Positions 17,769 to 26,648 are shown, numbered from the stretch's first letter. The stretch is DNA of 64,000 nucleotides from Saccharopolyspora phatthalungensis (GCF_014203395.1 NZ_JACHIW010000001.1:5749501-5813500), one strand, 5' to 3'. The notes: generated from the sequence alone by a model not told the origin. Program-made: numbers and translations.

Positions 17769-19129
17769 AAGTTCCTCACCGGGCTCGGGTGGTCCGTGCC
17801 ACCGCGGAGTTCTAGGGCCTTGCGGTCGCACAGCACCCGCGCGACCAGAGAGAGCGCCAGGCACAGCGCGGCTTGCTGGGGCGCGTCGTCGCCCGCCATC
17901 GCCGCGGCGATGGCCAAGGGGCTGCGCCCGTCGCGCAGTTCCGCGCGCACCTCGGGGAGCCGGTCCACGACCAGCGCGGTCGCCGCCGAGCCGTCGAGCG
18001 ACCAGAACTCGTCGGGCAACTCGCGCAGCCGCAGCCCGGTGGCCGCGGCGATCTCCACATCGGACACCGTTTCCGCGCCCGCCCGGTAGCGGGCGCCGGG
18101 CCGGTGGTCGGCCCCGCCGAGGACGTGCCGCCGGACTCCGGAGCCCGCCCGGGTCACGTGCAGCGTCGAGCAGTGGTAGTGGTCCCAACCCCGGTCGAGG
18201 CAAGCGCGTTGCAGCAGGTCGAGCACCTCTGCCTCGGTGTGCCCCGGGTTCAGCTGCGCGGCGCGCGCGGCCGTGATCGCGTTGCGTATCAGGACGGGCA
18301 CCGTGGAGTCCGTTACAACCGAGATGTCGGCGTCCGGCGGCAGGATGCGCTCCAACTCGTCCAGGGCCATCGGCTCGCTCGCCGTCCCCAGGGACTGAAA
18401 CCGCATGACCAGTCGCCGCGCGCGCGATCCGGCGAACCACTCCCAGAGCGCGCGGATCAGCGCCAGCCCGTCGGCGCCCGCCGCCCCGGCCGCGGGGTAG
18501 GCGAGCCCGTCGGGCACTGGCACGCCCGGCAGGTTGGCGATCACCCAGTCGACGTCGCCGGAACCGATGTCGCGGAAGTCGCCGCGCTCGGCGCGGCAGC
18601 GCGCGGGCGGCCCGTTGAACGCGGTGGAGATCGCCGTCGCGGTCATCGCGCTGTCCAGGATGTCCAGCCCGACGACCTCATCGGCGGTGCGCGCTGCGGC
18701 GAGCATGGCGATGCCCGAGCCGCAGCCGACGTCCAGCACCCGCCCGCGCGGTCGGGCGGCCAGCACGGCCGCGGTGTAGCGCAGCGACTCGTTGCCAACA
18801 TGCACCTCGTCGCCGCCGTGGCCGTAGTCGCGGTCGGCGGCCACGACCAGCCCGCGGAAGGCGGTCGCGCGGAACCGGCCGGGCACGAGCAGGTCGCCTT
18901 CCTCCGTGCAGAACCCGCTGCCGAGCAGCAAGTCCACCGCCGCGGCGTCGAGCGCCGCTGCGGGCGCAGGCTCACCGTGGTGCATCAGCCGCAGCAGCGC
19001 GGCCACTGGCCCGTCGGAGGCCGGATCGGGATCGCCCATCGGCAGCCACGGCTCCCACACGTCAGCCTGCCGGGACCGAACCAGGTCGACGAGCGCGCCG
19101 AAGCCGAGCAGGGCTTCGTTGGTTTGCAC
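17747..19129 (-). CDS. SAM-dependent methyltransferase, first gene of an uncharacterised operon
   Basis: A 460-residue class I methyltransferase. An N-terminal region (1-120) precedes motif I VLDVGCGSGIA at 131-141, a motif-II-like VVGLDILD and a motif-IV IANLPGVP near 198-205. The last stands where N-methyltransferases of the PrmC/HemK type carry NPPY. The C-terminal 170 residues are not recognised. It starts at GTG 19129 with GGGGG upstream. It heads the five-gene minus-strand run; all four downstream genes overlap or lie within 80 bases. A 16-bp palindrome lies 64 bases upstream. The target molecule is unknown. Confidence 0.75.
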   Translation of the reverse strand: MQTNEALLGFGALVDLVRSRQADVWEPWLPMGDPDPASDGPVAALLRLMHHGEPAPAAALDAAAVDLLLGSGFCTEEGDLLVPGRFRATAFRGLVVAADRDYGHGGDEVHVGNESLRYTAAVLAARPRGRVLDVGCGSGIAMLAAARTADEVVGLDILDSAMTATAISTAFNGPPARCRAERGDFRDIGSGDVDWVIANLPGVPVPDGLAYPAAGAAGADGLALIRALWEWFAGSRARRLVMRFQSLGTASEPMALDELERILPPDADISVVTDSTVPVLIRNAITAARAAQLNPGHTEAEVLDLLQRACLDRGWDHYHCSTLHVTRAGSGVRRHVLGGADHRPGARYRAGAETVSDVEIAAATGLRLRELPDEFWSLDGSAATALVVDRLPEVRAELRDGRSPLAIAAAMAGDDAPQQAALCLALSLVARVLCDRKALELRGGTDHPSPVRNLWLVPGK

Positions 19130-19192
19130 AGGTGTAGCCCCCAGGAAGTAGTCCGTTCGCGCGCCGACGCCGAATCGCGCGCGGCGCTGGAC

Positions 19193-19208
19193 AACCCGAA
19201 ATCGGGTT
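19193..19208. promoter_or_regulatory. Perfect 16-bp palindrome, candidate operator
   Basis: AACCCGAAATCGGGTT is a perfect inverted repeat centred 71 bases upstream of the GTG of the methyltransferase gene. Its size and symmetry suit a dimeric repressor such as a TetR or MarR family protein. No regulator gene of that kind is adjacent. Confidence 0.4.
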
Positions 19209-19595
19209 ATCCGTGAGAAATCGCGAAAATTGTTCTAAGCCGAGCTCGCTTGATCACAGGAGATCGTGGCCGCGCCGCGCGCGCCCGAATCCCGTGGAAG
19301 TCATGAGTCCCCCTTTGACGCATGTGAACACGCCAGTAACCGCCCCAGTGGTGATCTAGAATTTACTCGCGTGATCAAGCATCCGGCAAGTGTCGGCCGT
19401 CACGCGAGACTGGTCGAGCAGCGAAGGCGCAGCTGAGGGCCGCAGATGACCACGCATATTCACCCGTTGGCAGTAGTGGCGGCACCTCCGGTAGCCGGAC
19501 TGAAAGTGGGCATATCGAAATGTGGCTTGCCCCTGCTGGAGCCTTTCGGATTCGAACTTACGGCCGTGTTTTACGCGGTTCGAGAGGATCCGGAC

Positions 19596-19679
19596 ATGAA
19601 GGTCGACACCGCCCAGACGGCCCGGTCTCAACCACACTTCATAAATAAAGCGGAAAGGAAGCCGCCCATGATGAAATGA
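19596..19679 (+). CDS. Possible 27-residue peptide
   Basis: ATG at 19596 is preceded by AGAGGA with 7-base spacing. The short reading frame gives a Lys/Arg-rich peptide ending in KPPMMK, with no Cys, Ser-rich core or recognisable leader. It is divergent from the methyltransferase operon. The first codons have GC-rich third positions, the last ten do not, so coding status is doubtful. It is recorded because a divergent small peptide beside modifying enzymes can be a substrate. Confidence 0.2.
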   Translation: MKVDTAQTARSQPHFINKAERKPPMMK

Positions 19680-19851
19680 AATCAGCTACGAGACCCGACG
19701 GCAGGGTGGCGATGGTGCGGGCGGGTTCGTGGTGTGCGATTACGGCGCGGGATTGGCAGTTGCTGCCCTGCTCGCCGCCCCCTGCGGTCCAAGGAACGGT
19801 CGAACGGGGCGATACGCTGCTGAACCGCATCAACCGGACTACGGAGGTGGC

Positions 19852-20727
19852 GTGGCGCGCAAACGGACCTTCCGACGGCGTCGCCTGCCGCTGGCGGCGT
19901 TGCTGGTTGCGGGCCTGGCTGGTTGCGCGACACCGCCCCAAACCGCACCGGCGGTCGAACCGGCTCTGCCGGCACAGGATGTGCCGGTCATCCGGGCGGA
20001 GTACGTGCACTCCGAGCACCGCCAGGCCCCGGTGCAGCTCTACCTCGCGTATCCGGCCGGACTGGAGTCCACTGTGGACCTGCCGATCGTGCTCTACCTG
20101 CACGGCCGGGACGGCGTGCGACCGACCCCAATCCCGTACGACACGCTCGCGGCCTTGGAGCGACTGCACCGCGAGGGCTCGATCCCGCCGTTCGGCTTCG
20201 CCGTCGTCGACGGCGGCTACAACCCCTACTGGAACGACGGATCAGCCAACGGCGAACTCGCCGCGATGCTCCACGAAGAGCTGCCGCGCTGGTTGCGCGA
20301 ACGCGGCATGGGCAACGCCGACGGGCTGCCGTTCGCGGTAGCGGGCATCTCCACCGGAGGCTTCGGCGCGCTGAATTACGCGGCCGAACGCAACCGGTCC
20401 GGCCAACCGGTTGCGGCGGTGGCCGATGTCGCGCCCGCCCTGCCGCTGACCTGGGATCACATGCGGGAGAAGAACGCCTTCGCCACGGAAGAGGAGTGGC
20501 AGAGTGTCGATCCTCTGCGGCGCCTGGAAGACCTGGCGGACGTGCCCGTCGGCGTCTGGACCGGCGACGAAGACCCGTTCCTGCCCGGAATCCTCCGCCT
20601 GGTCGAGCAACACCCGAACACCCCGGTGGTGACGATGCGCCCAGGAGGTCACGACCCAACGGTCTTCGAAGCCATCGGCGGCGAGTTCGTCGGTTTCCTC
20701 GCCGACGCCCTACCCACCCTCGACTGA
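19852..20727 (+). CDS. Secreted lipoprotein esterase (alpha/beta hydrolase, esterase D type)
   Basis: A 291-residue exported protein. A basic N-terminus and hydrophobic stretch end in the lipobox LAGC with Cys25 as the lipidation site. The mature domain is an alpha/beta hydrolase with oxyanion-side YLHGRDG, nucleophile elbow GISTGG (Ser167), an acid Asp near GDEDPF and a late GGHDP His. Such proteins deacylate short esters at the cell surface. The start is GTG 19852 after GGAGG with unusually short spacing. Confidence 0.75.
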   Translation: MARKRTFRRRRLPLAALLVAGLAGCATPPQTAPAVEPALPAQDVPVIRAEYVHSEHRQAPVQLYLAYPAGLESTVDLPIVLYLHGRDGVRPTPIPYDTLAALERLHREGSIPPFGFAVVDGGYNPYWNDGSANGELAAMLHEELPRWLRERGMGNADGLPFAVAGISTGGFGALNYAAERNRSGQPVAAVADVAPALPLTWDHMREKNAFATEEEWQSVDPLRRLEDLADVPVGVWTGDEDPFLPGILRLVEQHPNTPVVTMRPGGHDPTVFEAIGGEFVGFLADALPTLD

Positions 20728-20759
20728 CGCCGCCGGCGGTTCCGCCCAGCCACAGGCGT

Positions 20760-21650
20760 TTATTCCGGATGGGACACCAGGTGTTGGAGGAGGAGGCGGG
20801 TGAAGGTCTCCGGGGTCTCCTCCGGGATCCAGTGGGAGATGTCCTCCAGCATTTCGAACCGGTACGGGCCGGTGACGTGATCGGCCGTGGCCATGGCGGC
20901 CGTCGATCCGATCGCGACGTCTTCGGTGCTCCAGACGTACAGCGTCGGCACCGTGATCGGGCCGATCTGGCCGCCGCCGAGGCGCGTGGCGCGGTACCAG
21001 TTCAGCGCCGCCGTCAACGCGCCCGGTTCGGTCAGCCGCTGGACGTAGTCGTCGATGTGGTGCTGGGGCACGCCCGGGTAGTAGATCTGGCGCAGCTTCT
21101 TCGCGTTGTCCGCCAGCAGCGCCTTCTCCGCACCGGCGGACTGGAAGGCCTGGGTGTAGGCCGAACGCTGGTGCTGGTCTTCGTCGTTGCGCACCGCGTC
21201 GCCGAACGGGTCGAGGTGCGGTACCGAGACCGCCGTCAGGGTGCGGATCCGGTCCGGGTGCGCCGCCGCCATCGTCCAGGCGACCGCCGCGCCCCAGTCG
21301 TGTCCGACCAGGTCGAAGCGCTGCCAGCCGAAGTGCTCGGCGATGGCCAGCACATCGCCGAGGAGTTCCTCCATCCGGTAGTCGGCCACCTGCTGCGGCC
21401 GCACACCGGGGGAATAGCCGCGCTGATCCGGGGCGACCGCGAAGCACTCGGCACCGCCGAGCACCGACAACTGCTCGCTCCACTGCACCGCCGCCTCCGG
21501 GAAGCCGTGCAGCAGCAGCACCGGACGGCCGTCCTCGGGACCGGCCGCCAGCGCGTCGAACTTCCCGGCAGGAGTAGGGATCTGGATGTACTCGGCCACC
21601 CGGCCACTGTACTGGTCGGCGAAGCGGCCGATCATCGGCCGCGGCGGCAC
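20760..21650 (-). CDS. Alpha/beta hydrolase, epoxide hydrolase-like
   Basis: A hydrolase of up to 296 residues with the oxyanion motif HGFPE and the nucleophile elbow GHDWG. In this motif Asp is the nucleophile, as in epoxide hydrolases and haloalkane dehalogenases. The C-terminal SHWIPEE provides the catalytic His. Cytosolic, no signal peptide. The GTG at 21650 is the longest start; the GTG at 21599 (protein beginning VAEYIQIP) matches the family's usual N-terminus better. It is convergent with the lipoprotein gene. Substrate unknown. Confidence 0.8.
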   Translation of the reverse strand: MPPRPMIGRFADQYSGRVAEYIQIPTPAGKFDALAAGPEDGRPVLLLHGFPEAAVQWSEQLSVLGGAECFAVAPDQRGYSPGVRPQQVADYRMEELLGDVLAIAEHFGWQRFDLVGHDWGAAVAWTMAAAHPDRIRTLTAVSVPHLDPFGDAVRNDEDQHQRSAYTQAFQSAGAEKALLADNAKKLRQIYYPGVPQHHIDDYVQRLTEPGALTAALNWYRATRLGGGQIGPITVPTLYVWSTEDVAIGSTAAMATADHVTGPYRFEMLEDISHWIPEETPETFTRLLLQHLVSHPE

Positions 21651-21678
21651 CGCACCGGCATGGTGCGGATCCGGCCGG

Positions 21679-22692
21679 TCAGTCCGCGATCCGGTAACCC
21701 CAGCTACCGCAGTGGGACTCGCCCGGCCGCAGGACGATCAGACCGTCGCCGGTGACGAACGCGTTTGGCGCGCAGGTCATCGGCTCCACGGTAATCCCGG
21801 CTCGCTTCGGCCGGTCGGTCGGCGGGCTGTCGTCGGTGTAGACCTGCAGGTAGCCGTGCGTCGGGTAGACCCAGAGCTCGGCCGTCACGCCGTCCGGACG
21901 GGCCAACCGCACCACCGCTTCGCCGCCGGGTCGGCGGCGCAGGCCGGTGAACGCGGTGTCCATTTCGGTCGACCCGATCCGCCGCGGCGACCGGAAGTCG
22001 TACTCGGTTCCACCGACCGGGGCGGTGCCGGTCGGAATCAGCCGGTCGTTGACCAGGTAGTAGGTGTCGGCGGGCAGCTCGAAGACGATGTCGTCGATGC
22101 GGTCCCCACCGGCGGCGAGGTAGGTGTGGTTGGCGGTGCCGAACGGGGCATCGGTGCTGCCGACGTTCTTCGCGCTCAGCGTGCTGCGCACTCCCGTGGC
22201 GTCCACTTCGTACTTGATGCGGAACGCCAACCGGAACGGGTAGCCGTATTGCGGCGGGAGCAGGTACTCAAGGACCACGCCGTCGCGGTCGTGCCGCACC
22301 GGCTGCCACTCCACGAAGCTCATCAGCCCGTGCAGTGCCGCATCCCGCTTCGGCTCGTTGATCGGAACCTGCAATTCGCGGCCGCCGAAGGTGTAGCGGC
22401 CGTGGTCGATCCGGTTCGGCCAGGGCAGGATCGTCTTGCCCCGGTAGCCCTCGCCGACGTCGTCGGCCGGATGCGTCAGCAGCAGCTCCACACCGTCGAC
22501 CTGCCAGGAGAGCAGCGTCGCCGCCACCCCGGCGATCACCGCGCGCTGCCGCTCCGAGCGGATCTCGTACAGCCGACCGTTCGCGGTCTGCGCGCTGCCG
22601 GGCGGCTGAGCGGCGGTCTGCCCGGCGAGGGTGACGGCGGTGGTCGCACCCGCCGCGGTGGCGAGTGCGGCTCGTCGAGTTATGCGTCGCAT
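21679..22692 (-). CDS. Tat-exported aldose 1-epimerase family protein
   Basis: A 337-residue galactose-mutarotase-fold protein with a twin-arginine signal (MRRITRRAALATAAG, then an Ala-rich stretch) for folded export. The body has the family's ILPWPNRIDHGRY, ALHGLM (active-site His) and FGTANHTYLAAGGD. It should interconvert anomers of, or bind, sugars outside the cytoplasm. It lies downstream of the secreted GH2 gene on the same strand, separated by a 17-bp tandem repeat. The two look like a small extracellular sugar-processing unit. Confidence 0.85.
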   Translation of the reverse strand: MRRITRRAALATAAGATTAVTLAGQTAAQPPGSAQTANGRLYEIRSERQRAVIAGVAATLLSWQVDGVELLLTHPADDVGEGYRGKTILPWPNRIDHGRYTFGGRELQVPINEPKRDAALHGLMSFVEWQPVRHDRDGVVLEYLLPPQYGYPFRLAFRIKYEVDATGVRSTLSAKNVGSTDAPFGTANHTYLAAGGDRIDDIVFELPADTYYLVNDRLIPTGTAPVGGTEYDFRSPRRIGSTEMDTAFTGLRRRPGGEAVVRLARPDGVTAELWVYPTHGYLQVYTDDSPPTDRPKRAGITVEPMTCAPNAFVTGDGLIVLRPGESHCGSWGYRIAD

Positions 22693-22770
22693 CCTGAACC
22701 TCCTGGAGATGACGAGGCCAAGCGCCGATCACCCATCGTGATCCCGTTCCACTGTGGCCGGAAGGGCGGC

Positions 22771-22855
22771 CGGTCCGCCAGTCCTCCCGGTCCGCCGATC
22801 GTCCCGGTCCGCCGATCGTCCCGGTCCGCCGATCGTCCCGGTCCGCCGATCGTCA
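22771..22855. repeat. Five tandem copies of a 17-bp unit
   Basis: Units of CGGTCCGCCGATCGTCC occupy 22771-22787 (diverged), 22788-22804, 22805-22821, 22822-22838 and 22839-22855 (last base changed). The last copy includes the stop codon of the GH2 gene. The 17-bp period means each copy shifts frame. Units are contiguous without spacers, so it is not a CRISPR. Confidence 0.9.
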
Positions 22856-24667
22856 CAGGGTGCCCGCGTCGATCACTGCCCGGTTGTGGGCGTGGACGAC
22901 GTCCAAATCGGGTTTGCGGATCCGTCGGTCGTAGGTGAAGAACCCGTTGACCTCGTTCTCCACGTCCGTGGTCTGGGTGTAGATCGCCGCGGACAGCCCG
23001 CGGCTTTCGACGATGCGCGCCAGGTCGCGGCTGACCTCGGCGTAGCGGTCGGTGAGCCGGGCGCGGCTGGTGGTCATCTCGTACGCGCCCGGCTGCCCCG
23101 GCCAGAGGTGGCCCTCCTCGACCAGCCCCAACCCGCCGTACTCGCCGTCCACCGACGCCCGCGCCCCGCGCGCCTCGGGGCTGCCCGGCCCGACGTAGGT
23201 GTGGTCGTCGTAGATGTCGCCCGCGCCGCTGTCCGGCAGCGAGTAGCAGCAGTTCACGCCGCTGCTGGCGTCGATCAGCCGGGTCGGGTCGGTGTGCCGG
23301 ACCAGCTCGGCGATCGCCGCGGTCTCGAACTCGCCCCAGCCCTCGTTGAACGGCACCCACGCCACGATCGACGTGACACTGCGCAGCTGGTCGATCATCG
23401 CGGTGAGCTCGCTGCGGAAGTGCGCGCGGGCCTGCTCATTCGGCGGCGGGTTGCTGCCCGGCGGGTCGGTGAGATCGATCGGCAGCGACGGCATGTCCTG
23501 CCACACCATTAGGCCCAGCCGGTCTGCCCAGTTGTACCAGCGGGCCGGTTCGACCTTGACGTGCTTGCGGACCATGTTGAAGCCGAGCCGCTTGGTCTCG
23601 GCCAGGTCGAACCGCAGCGCCTCGTCGGTCGGCGCGGTGTAGATCCCGTCCGGCCAGTAGCCCTGGTCCAACGGCCCGTGCTGGAACAGGATCCGCCCGT
23701 TGAGCGCCATCCGCGGGCGCCCCTGTGGGTCCTTGAGCAGCTCGACGGTGCGCAACCCGGCGTAGCTGCCGACCGCGTCCACGGTCCGGCCATCGCTGCC
23801 CAGGAGCCGGACCGAGATGTTGTAGAGGTAGGGGTCCTCGGGGGTCCACAGGTGCGGATCAGCCACCGGCAGCCGCAATGCCTCGTCGGCCGGACCGCTC
23901 GCGCGTGACACCTCGCGGCCCTCGGGGTCCAGGACGGCGGCCTCGACCCGCTCGCCCGCGCGTGCCGAAGTCCTTGCGGTCAGGTTGAAACCGCCGAGAT
24001 CCGGGGTGATGTCGAGCTTGGCGATGTGCGCGTCGGGCACCGGCTCAAGCCAGACCGTCTGCCAGATGCCGGATGCCCCGGTGTAGAGGATCCCGCCGGG
24101 CTTGTTGCGCTGCTTACCCACCGGATACGGGTTGGCGTCATTGCGGTCCTCGACGACCACCACGAGTTCCTGCTGGGTGCCCGGCTTGATCGCGTCGGTG
24201 ATGTCGGCGCTGAACCCGGTGTAGCCGCCTTCGTGCACCGCTACGGTCCGGCCGTTGACCGTCACCTCGGCCTTCTGGTCCACCGCGCCGAAGTGGAGCA
24301 GTAGTCGCTGCCCGGCCCAGTCCGGCGGCACCGCGAAGGTCCGCTGGTACCGCATGTGGTCGTCGTGGCGCTGGATCCCGGAAAGCCCGGATTCGGGTGG
24401 ATAGGGCACTAGGATCTGCTCGGTCGCCTCGGCCGGTGGGGTGGATCCGCCGCCGTAGCTCCACAATCCGTTGAGGTTCAACCAGCGTTCGCGGGTCAGC
24501 TGCGGGCGCGGATATTCGGGGAGGGCGTTGTCCGGCCCGACCTGGTCGGTCCACGGCGTGGTCAGCGGCGGCGGCTTGAGGCGCCACGGGGTGGCCGCCG
24601 CGGCGGCTGCGGGAATCCCCGATGCGGTGGCCAACAGCGTGGTGAGCAGCAGGGCGCGCAGCAGCAC
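22853..24667 (-). CDS. Secreted glycoside hydrolase family 2 (beta-galactosidase/beta-glucuronidase type)
   Basis: A 604-residue exported enzyme: hydrophobic signal peptide rich in Ala, a GH2 sugar-binding jelly roll from about residue 50, an Ig-like domain, and a C-terminal TIM barrel. The catalytic acid/base is the Glu of WVPFNEGWGEFE and the likely nucleophile is the Glu of DGEYGG. GTG 24667 is chosen because GGAGG lies 5 bases upstream and the signal peptide then begins at once. The sugar removed could be galactose, glucuronate or mannose. The gene is divergent from an acyl-CoA synthetase. Confidence 0.85.
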   Translation of the reverse strand: MLLRALLLTTLLATASGIPAAAAAATPWRLKPPPLTTPWTDQVGPDNALPEYPRPQLTRERWLNLNGLWSYGGGSTPPAEATEQILVPYPPESGLSGIQRHDDHMRYQRTFAVPPDWAGQRLLLHFGAVDQKAEVTVNGRTVAVHEGGYTGFSADITDAIKPGTQQELVVVVEDRNDANPYPVGKQRNKPGGILYTGASGIWQTVWLEPVPDAHIAKLDITPDLGGFNLTARTSARAGERVEAAVLDPEGREVSRASGPADEALRLPVADPHLWTPEDPYLYNISVRLLGSDGRTVDAVGSYAGLRTVELLKDPQGRPRMALNGRILFQHGPLDQGYWPDGIYTAPTDEALRFDLAETKRLGFNMVRKHVKVEPARWYNWADRLGLMVWQDMPSLPIDLTDPPGSNPPPNEQARAHFRSELTAMIDQLRSVTSIVAWVPFNEGWGEFETAAIAELVRHTDPTRLIDASSGVNCCYSLPDSGAGDIYDDHTYVGPGSPEARGARASVDGEYGGLGLVEEGHLWPGQPGAYEMTTSRARLTDRYAEVSRDLARIVESRGLSAAIYTQTTDVENEVNGFFTYDRRIRKPDLDVVHAHNRAVIDAGTL

Positions 24668-24873
24668 AAGTGCCTCCAGACCGACTTGTCGGCAAGGTGA
24701 CGGGAAATCACCATTAATCGACAACAATGACCATGCCCGCACGCACAGTCAACGCGGGCGAAAGAACCTCCGCAAATCGGAGCAAGCGGCATGGATCGGT
24801 AAGGCTCCTGAGGTTACGTTGTTGGCCCGCTCAAGCAATCCGGCGAAGCTGCCGAGTCCAGGAGGAAGTGCAC

Positions 24874-26595
24874 GTGACGGTCAATTCTCCACCCGAGCAA
24901 GGCACCGCGACCGAGGAGTTCCGGGCCGCCCGGGACTTCCTGCTGCGGCACCGCGAGGACTACGACACCGCGCGCGCCGAGTTCGACTGGCCGCGGCCGG
25001 CCGAGTTCAACTGGGCGCTGGACTGGTTCGACACGATCGGCGAGCGGCGGGACGGCATCGCGCTGTGGATCGTCGACGCCGACGGCAGCGAGCACCAGGT
25101 GTCGTTTCGCGCCATGACGCACCGTTCCAACCAGGTGGCCAATTGGCTGCGCGGGCTCGGTGTGTCCCGCGGTGACCGGCTGGTGCTGATGCTCGGCAAC
25201 CAGGTCGAGCTGTGGGAGACGATCCTGGCCGCGATGAAGCTGGGCGCGGTGATCATCCCGGCGACCCCGCTGCTCGGCCCGGCCGACCTGCGCGACCGCA
25301 TCGACCGCGGTCGGGCGCGGCACGTGGTGACCACGTCGGCCGATGCGGCGAAGTTCGCCGACGTGCCCGGCGACTACACGCGCATCGCCGTCGGCGAGTC
25401 GGTCCCGGGATGGGAATCCTATGCGGACAGCGCTGCCGCCGAGGAGGGGTTCACGCCGGACGGTCCCACCCGCGCCGACGACCCGATGCTGCTCTACTTC
25501 ACCTCCGGCACCACGGCGCAACCGAAACTGGTCGAGCACACGCATGTGTCCTATGCCGTCGGTCATCTGTCCACGATGTACTGGATCGGGTTGGAGCCGG
25601 GTGATGTGCACCTGAACATCTCGTCGCCGGGCTGGGCGAAACACGCGTGGAGCAACGTCTTCGCGCCGTGGAACGCCGAGGCGACGGTGTTCATCTACAA
25701 CTACACCCGCTTCGACGCCGCAGGGCTGATGACGCAAATGCAACGCTGCGGCATCACCAGCTTCTGCGCCCCGCCGACGGTGTGGCGGATGCTCATCCAG
25801 GCAGATCTCAGCACGCTGGCCACGCCGCCGTCCAAAGTGGTCGGTGCCGGGGAACCGCTGAATCCGGAGATCATCGAGCAGGTGCGGCGCGCGTGGTCGG
25901 TGACCATCCGGGACGGGTTCGGCCAGACCGAGACGAGCGTGCAGGTCGCCAACACGCCCGGCCAAGCGGTCCGGCCCGGTTCGATGGGCCGCCCGCTGCC
26001 CGGCTTCGAGGTGGCGCTGCTCGACCCGGTCACCGGCGAGCCCGCCGATGAGGGGGAGATCTGCCTCGCGTTGCAGCCGCGGCCGGTGGGCCTGATGACC
26101 GGCTACGCCGACGACACCGAGCGTAGCGCCGAGGTGACGCGCGCAGGTCACTACCACACCGGCGATGTCGGGGCGCGGGACGCCGACGGCTACATCACCT
26201 ACGTCGGCCGCACCGACGACGTGTTCAAGGCCTCCGACTACCGGATCTCGCCGTTCGAACTGGAGAGCGTGCTCCTGGAGCACGAGGCGGTGGCCGAGGC
26301 GGCGGTGGTTCCGTCACCGGACCCGATCCGGCTCGCGGTGCCGAAGGCCTACGTGGTTCTGGCCGGGCGGCACGAACCTACGCGGGAGACGGCGCTGTCC
26401 ATCCTGCGCTTCGCACGTGAGCACCTCGCCCCGTACAAGCGGGTGCGGCGGCTGGAGTTCTACGAATTGCCGAAGACGATCTCCGGCAAGATCAGGCGTG
26501 TGGAACTACGCGGCCGGGAGAACGAATTGCACCGGTCGGGGGGTGGCGCCGAGGGCGAATTCCGCGAAGAGGACTTCCCGGAGTTGACGGGCTGA
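24874..26595 (+). CDS. Acyl-CoA synthetase (AMP-forming, medium-chain type)
   Basis: A 573-residue ANL-superfamily ligase. ATP-binding motif YFTSGTTAQPK (P-loop), GFGQTET, the hinge GRTDDVFKASDYRISP and the C-terminal lysine in PKTISGKIRR are all present. The N-terminal 60 residues (ALDWFDTIGERRDGIALW) are typical of the MACS/acetyl-CoA-synthetase-like subgroup. It activates a carboxylic acid to acyl-AMP, then acyl-CoA. The start is GTG 24874 with GGAGGA 7 bases upstream. It is single and not visibly linked to a pathway. Confidence 0.85.
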   Translation: MTVNSPPEQGTATEEFRAARDFLLRHREDYDTARAEFDWPRPAEFNWALDWFDTIGERRDGIALWIVDADGSEHQVSFRAMTHRSNQVANWLRGLGVSRGDRLVLMLGNQVELWETILAAMKLGAVIIPATPLLGPADLRDRIDRGRARHVVTTSADAAKFADVPGDYTRIAVGESVPGWESYADSAAAEEGFTPDGPTRADDPMLLYFTSGTTAQPKLVEHTHVSYAVGHLSTMYWIGLEPGDVHLNISSPGWAKHAWSNVFAPWNAEATVFIYNYTRFDAAGLMTQMQRCGITSFCAPPTVWRMLIQADLSTLATPPSKVVGAGEPLNPEIIEQVRRAWSVTIRDGFGQTETSVQVANTPGQAVRPGSMGRPLPGFEVALLDPVTGEPADEGEICLALQPRPVGLMTGYADDTERSAEVTRAGHYHTGDVGARDADGYITYVGRTDDVFKASDYRISPFELESVLLEHEAVAEAAVVPSPDPIRLAVPKAYVVLAGRHEPTRETALSILRFAREHLAPYKRVRRLEFYELPKTISGKIRRVELRGRENELHRSGGGAEGEFREEDFPELTG

Positions 26596-26616
26596 CTCCG
26601 GACGGGGGATTTTGCG

Positions 26617-26648
26617 GTGGCACGTGCTCATAGCGCGTGCCACACTTT
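26617..26648 (+). terminator. Terminator of the acyl-CoA synthetase gene
   Basis: GTGGCACG at 26617-26624 pairs with CGTGCCAC at 26636-26643 around an 11-nt loop, followed by ACTTT. It starts 22 bases after the stop codon. Confidence 0.6.

Larger units (their letters stand above)
19130..19851. other. Lower-GC intergenic control region of the uncharacterised operon
   Basis: About 720 bases without an established gene, lower in GC than its surroundings and with little GC-rich third-position bias in any frame. It contains a perfect 16-bp palindrome (19193-19208), two inverted copies of a 10-mer GCTTGATCAC (19248-19257 and 19371-19380), and a possible 27-codon ORF with a ribosome site on the plus strand. 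It should hold the promoter of the minus-strand methyltransferase operon and that of the plus-strand lipoprotein gene. Confidence 0.6.

Noticed and set aside
12990..19129. A standard lanthipeptide, lasso, NRPS or PKS cluster
   Set aside because: No lanthionine synthetase, radical-SAM, cyclase, adenylation or ketosynthase domain is visible in or next to the operon.
19446..19595. A 77-codon plus-strand frame extending upstream of the possible 27-residue peptide
   Set aside because: Third-position GC in this part is low and no ribosome site precedes the ATG at 19446, so it looks non-coding.
22771..22855. Short regular repeats as a CRISPR array
   Set aside because: The units are contiguous with no spacers, only 17 bp long, and no cas gene is near.
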